Assembly (NCBI GenBank): GCA_050300875.1
Contig: JBNKYL010000192.1
Span: 1 to 29,845, forward strand
Reading direction: 5' to 3'
Length of the DNA: 29,845 bases
Source of the DNA: CBDCFL01 sp050300875
GTDB taxonomy: Bacteria; Pseudomonadota; Alphaproteobacteria; Rhodobacterales; Rhodobacteraceae
The position numbers were made by a program, and so were the translations under genes. Positions within the stretch are counted from its first letter, which is position 1, and each line of letters begins with the position of its first letter. Shown one piece after another: positions 27,169 through 29,845 of this stretch. A model generated the notes under the pieces. That model was not told the origin of the DNA, made no database searches, and was given only the letters and a program-made list of their open reading frames with translations.

Positions 27169-27776
27169 CACCATTCCCCTTCAGATCGGATCGCCGTGGA
27201 TGACGTGGCATTCATCGCAACGTTGACAAAGGCCCAGCGCGGGGGGGCCGCACGCGCCAGCAGGATCGCCTGACGTCCCCGCAAACGATCCTTCCGATAG
27301 ACCCGGGCCGCCTTGGACATGCGCGCCGAAATACGTTGACCCGGTCGAGCCAGAACCCCGACGGGAATGTTGTCCATGATCCAGCGCCAGTTCTGCCAAT
27401 GATCCAGGTCAGCCAGGCTGTCTGCCCCCATCAACCAGACGAACTGCACGCCGGGATAGCGCCGGAACAGCGCGGCAAGCGTTTCGGCCGTGTATCTGGT
27501 GCCGACTTGATCTTCGAAATCGCTGACCTTGACGCGGGGGTGGCGCATGATCGCGCGTGCGGCGGCCATCCGCACCGCCATGGGTGCCGGGCCGTGTTGT
27601 TTCAACGGGTTGCCGGGGCTCACAAGCCACCAGACCTGATCCAGGCCAAACCGTTTCAAAGCTTCCCGCGTGATATGGACATGGCCTTCGTGCGGCGGGT
27701 CGAAAGACCCCCCCAACAATCCGATTACCTGCCCGGCCCTGACCGTGCGCACCATTCCCCCCGGGGTATCTTCCAT
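27168..27776 (-). CDS. nadD: Nicotinate-nucleotide adenylyltransferase
   Basis: A protein of about 202 residues that adenylates nicotinate mononucleotide to deamido-NAD in NAD synthesis. The nucleotidyltransferase signature GGSFDPPHEGHVHI lies near the N-terminus, VWWLVSPGNPLK and FVWLMGADSLADLDHW follow, and the C-terminal S/T-rich turn NATSSTAIR replaces the common I-S-S-T-x-x-R. The start is uncertain: ATG 27776 is given, an ATG at 27755 and a TTG at 27794 are alternatives, and none has a strong ribosome site. Its stop overlaps dacB. It diverges from the nitrile hydratase alpha gene over about 107 bases. Confidence 0.92.
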   Translation of the reverse strand: MEDTPGGMVRTVRAGQVIGLLGGSFDPPHEGHVHITREALKRFGLDQVWWLVSPGNPLKQHGPAPMAVRMAAARAIMRHPRVKVSDFEDQVGTRYTAETLAALFRRYPGVQFVWLMGADSLADLDHWQNWRWIMDNIPVGVLARPGQRISARMSKAARVYRKDRLRGRQAILLARAAPPRWAFVNVAMNATSSTAIRSEGEW

Positions 27777-27883
27777 TCCAACGGCACTATCCAAAGCCTT
27801 GCCGGTAAATCAACCGTTGAGTGAAAGCCACTTGACCCGGCGCGCCCGCGCCGCCACGCTTTGCACGACATCAGGGGTGCCCC

Positions 27884-28522
27884 ATGACTTCATTCGACAG
27901 CGAAAAGGCCGCGGAAATTCATCGCCATTTGCATTCGCATGTGCCGTCCGACCCGGCCCTGCGCGTCAAGGCACTGGAAAGCCTGGCGGTCGAACGTGGT
28001 CTTGTGGCCAGCGAAACCATCGACCGCTGGGTCGAAGCCTATTCCGAACATATCGGCCCAAAGCGAGGTGCACAGGTGGTGGCCCGATCCTGGGTCGATG
28101 CGAGTTTTCGGGCGCGGCTGCTGGATAATGCCGCCGAGGCGATCAAGGAATTCGGTTTCGAAGGCAATGCCACGGGCCACCTGAAGGCCGTCGTAAACAC
28201 ACCGACGCAGCATAACCTTGTCGTGTGTACGCTGTGTTCCTGCTATCCGTTTTCGATCCTGGGCATGTCACCCGCCTGGTATAAATCCGCCGCCTACCGG
28301 TCGCGCGCCGTGCGCGAACCGCGCAAGGTTTTGGAAGAATTCGGCGTGACGCTCGGCGATGATATTGCCATCCGCGTTTGGGATTCCACGGCCGAATTAC
28401 GCTATATCGTCATACCGGAACGCCCCGCGGGAACCGACGGCTGGGACGAAGAACGCCTGGCCGCGCTGGTCACGCGCAACGCCATGATCGGGACGGATCG
28501 GGACCTGCAGCTTCCCGAATAG
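27884..28522 (+). CDS. nthA: Nitrile hydratase alpha subunit (cobalt type)
   Basis: A 212-residue alpha subunit of nitrile hydratase, which hydrates nitriles to amides with a low-spin metal in a claw of modified cysteines. The claw motif is C115-T-L-C118-S-C120; threonine in the second place marks the cobalt type (iron enzymes have serine). The flanking text NTPTQHNLVVCT and AWYKSAAYRSRAVREPRKVL is diagnostic. After the claw, YPF stands where most have YPW. AGGGG precedes the ATG at 27884. The beta gene is not the next gene, as usual, but lies 668 bases further on behind a marR-type gene. The metal-insertion activator is not in the window. Confidence 0.95.
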   Translation: MTSFDSEKAAEIHRHLHSHVPSDPALRVKALESLAVERGLVASETIDRWVEAYSEHIGPKRGAQVVARSWVDASFRARLLDNAAEAIKEFGFEGNATGHLKAVVNTPTQHNLVVCTLCSCYPFSILGMSPAWYKSAAYRSRAVREPRKVLEEFGVTLGDDIAIRVWDSTAELRYIVIPERPAGTDGWDEERLAALVTRNAMIGTDRDLQLPE

Positions 28523-28525
28523 CGC

Positions 28526-28555
28526 TTGCTCGAAGGCTCGCATTCAACCTATAGT
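28526..28555 (+). promoter_or_regulatory. Candidate sigma-70 promoter before the MarR gene
   Basis: TTGCTC (28526-28531) and TATAGT (28550-28555) are separated by 18 bases and lie 55 bases before the MarR start at 28610. It begins three bases after the nthA stop. If real, marR and possibly nthB can be transcribed separately from nthA. The -35 matches the consensus at four places, the -10 at four or five. Confidence 0.4.
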
Positions 28556-28609
28556 CGCATCACGCAAGTACCAAACTACCGCCGGCAACCAGACATTCGG
28601 GACGGACGG

Positions 28610-29140
28610 ATGATTTCGGACCACCTGATAATCGAAGAACAGCTATGTTTCGCGCTGTTATCGGCCTCGTCCGCGGTGACACGCGCCATGTGCGAAAATC
28701 TTGAGAAACTGGATATTACCCTACCGCAGTACCACGTGCTTATCGTGCTTTGGCGACGTGATCCGATCCGAATGACGAACCTGGCCTGCCGCCTGATGGT
28801 GTCGCACGACGACGCCCAGGCGCGCGTTGAGTCGCTTCAGCAACGGGGCATAGTCGAGCTTTTGCAGGATAATCGTGACGCCGATGTGACATGGGTGCTC
28901 TTGACCAATCGCGGACGCCGCATGCAGGCCGAAGCCGTGGCCGCACGGGCTGCGGTGGCCAAGCGCCTGTCCATGTCGCAAGCCGAATTCGATCAGCTTC
29001 CCGGTCAGCTGATGCAGCTGGCAGGTATCCTGGAACCGGATCGCGCCAACCTTGCGCGCAAGGCACGCGAAGCCGACAGGCCCGATCGCGGGCTTGAACT
29101 GACCATCCGGCTTGGTTCCGCCTTTCGCAAGAAGGCCTGA
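28610..29140 (+). CDS. MarR-family transcriptional regulator
   Basis: A 176-residue winged-helix protein of the MarR type. The recognition region reads ITLPQYHVLIVLWRRDPIRM, TNLACRLMVSHDDAQARVES, LQQRGIVELLQDNRDADVTWVLLTNRGR: helix, DNA-reading helix and the two-strand wing with its D-x-R tip, as in MarR. Flanking helices (LIIEEQLCFALLSASSAVTRAM and the C-terminal QLPGQLMQLAGIL) would form the dimer interface. The start at 28610 is preferred over a longer reading, which is out of family and lacks a ribosome site. It sits between the nitrile hydratase alpha and beta genes in the same direction and may control them; the ligand and operator are unknown. Confidence 0.85.
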   Translation: MISDHLIIEEQLCFALLSASSAVTRAMCENLEKLDITLPQYHVLIVLWRRDPIRMTNLACRLMVSHDDAQARVESLQQRGIVELLQDNRDADVTWVLLTNRGRRMQAEAVAARAAVAKRLSMSQAEFDQLPGQLMQLAGILEPDRANLARKAREADRPDRGLELTIRLGSAFRKKA

Positions 29141-29190
29141 TCGCGCCAAGGCGCTATTTACATCGCTCCGGCAATCGGCATCATTCGCTC

Positions 29191-29838
29191 ATGGACGGTA
29201 TTCACGATCTTGGCGGCAAACAGGGCCACGGGCCAGTGCCTGTGGCCGAGGGCGACGCGCCCTTTTCCCACGATTGGGAACGTCGCATGTGGGGCTTGGC
29301 GCGTGCGGGCATCGCGCATGGAATCACCATCGACTGGTTCCGTCACGGGCTGGAACGCATGGTGCCCGCCGATTACCTGTCCTACAGCTACTTCCAGAAA
29401 TGGGTCACCAACTACCTGATGCTGCTGGTCGACAATGGCGCAATCACGATGGGCGAGGTCGAGAAGGGCCGGACCGACCGCCGTGCAGAACCGGCCACGG
29501 CACAAAGCCTTGACGAAATGCTGGAATTTCAACGCAGCCTGCACTTTGATTTCTCAAGGCCCATCGACGCGGCGCCGTCCCACGCGGTCGGCGACCAAGT
29601 CACCACGCGCAGCCACACCACCGCCGCGCATTCGCGCCTGCCACAATATGCACAGGGCCGGACCGGCACGGTGATCGCCCACCACGGCGCGCACCTCCTG
29701 CCCGATCGCGGCGCCGAAGGCATCCATGAGGCCGAACACCTTTACACCGTGGAATTCACCGCGCGGGAGCTATGGGGCGACGACGCCCATCCCGCCGACA
29801 CGGTCACGCTTGAACTTTGGGAAAGCTACTTTGTGTGA
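29191..29838 (+). CDS. nthB: Nitrile hydratase beta subunit
   Basis: A 215-residue beta subunit, the partner of NthA. It begins with the family hallmark MDGIHDLGGKQGHGPV and contains DWERRMWGLARAG, ADYLSYSYFQKWVTNYLMLL, and the C-terminal SH3-like barrel (VGDQVTTRS, LPQYAQGRTGTVIAHHGAHLLPD split here, HLYTVEFTARELWG). Length is normal and the reading frame complete. No good ribosome site is seen before the ATG at 29191, and a short hairpin GCGC-CAAG-GCGC lies at 29143-29154 between marR and nthB, so translation may depend on the upstream gene or on another start mode. The window ends seven bases after its stop, so an activator gene may follow. Confidence 0.95.
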   Translation: MDGIHDLGGKQGHGPVPVAEGDAPFSHDWERRMWGLARAGIAHGITIDWFRHGLERMVPADYLSYSYFQKWVTNYLMLLVDNGAITMGEVEKGRTDRRAEPATAQSLDEMLEFQRSLHFDFSRPIDAAPSHAVGDQVTTRSHTTAAHSRLPQYAQGRTGTVIAHHGAHLLPDRGAEGIHEAEHLYTVEFTARELWGDDAHPADTVTLELWESYFV

Positions 29839-29845
29839 CCCCGCA

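Overview
This window looks like chromosomal core DNA from an alphaproteobacterium of the Rhodobacterales (Rhodobacteraceae type). The grounds are high GC with strong G/C third positions, a five-gene F1 ATP synthase cluster in the order atpH-A-G-D-C without F0 genes, an ethylmalonyl-CoA mutase, a PlsB-like acyltransferase N-terminus, an H-type lectin protein and a DUF1194 protein. No tRNA, rRNA, CRISPR array, insertion sequence or prophage was seen. The placement comes from recalled family resemblance, not from a search.

Layout. 1-2427: an acyltransferase cut by the left edge, divergent from ecm (ethylmalonyl-CoA pathway). 2504-3905: an M29 aminopeptidase gene broken by an apparent one-base deletion, abutted by a 62-codon tail that resembles the end of a murein peptidase. 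3996-4907: pirin. 4940-5018: a palindromic intergenic repeat. 5117-8023: deoD, an aldo/keto reductase and an MFS transporter with overlapping ends. 8020-11059: a minus-strand block with an Asp-box protein, an alpha/beta hydrolase, a Nudix hydrolase and a HCCA-isomerase-like protein; the last three are joined by 4-base overlaps. 11165-12178: prs. 12280-13985: a secreted DUF1194 protein coupled to an NTF2-like/LuxR regulator. 13991-15510: an H-type lectin gene, about 660 bases without a convincing gene, and a small c-type cytochrome. 15695-16195: an unrecognised helical protein. 16267-21150: the F1 ATP synthase operon. 21406-22995: a methyltransferase divergent from gloB. 23239-25560: clpA. 25690-27776: nadD and dacB. 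27884-29838: nitrile hydratase alpha and beta genes with a MarR gene between them.

How the parts work together. Most genes are housekeeping: ATP synthesis, PRPP and NAD supply, methylglyoxal detoxification, protein quality control, cell-wall trimming and purine salvage. The accessory parts most worth attention are the nitrile hydratase locus interrupted by marR, the DUF1194 plus NTF2-LuxR pair, the in-frame 27-bp tandem duplication in atpC, the frameshifted M29 gene with its adjoining remnant, and several palindromes in intergenic or leader positions. I found no clearly new defence or mobile system.
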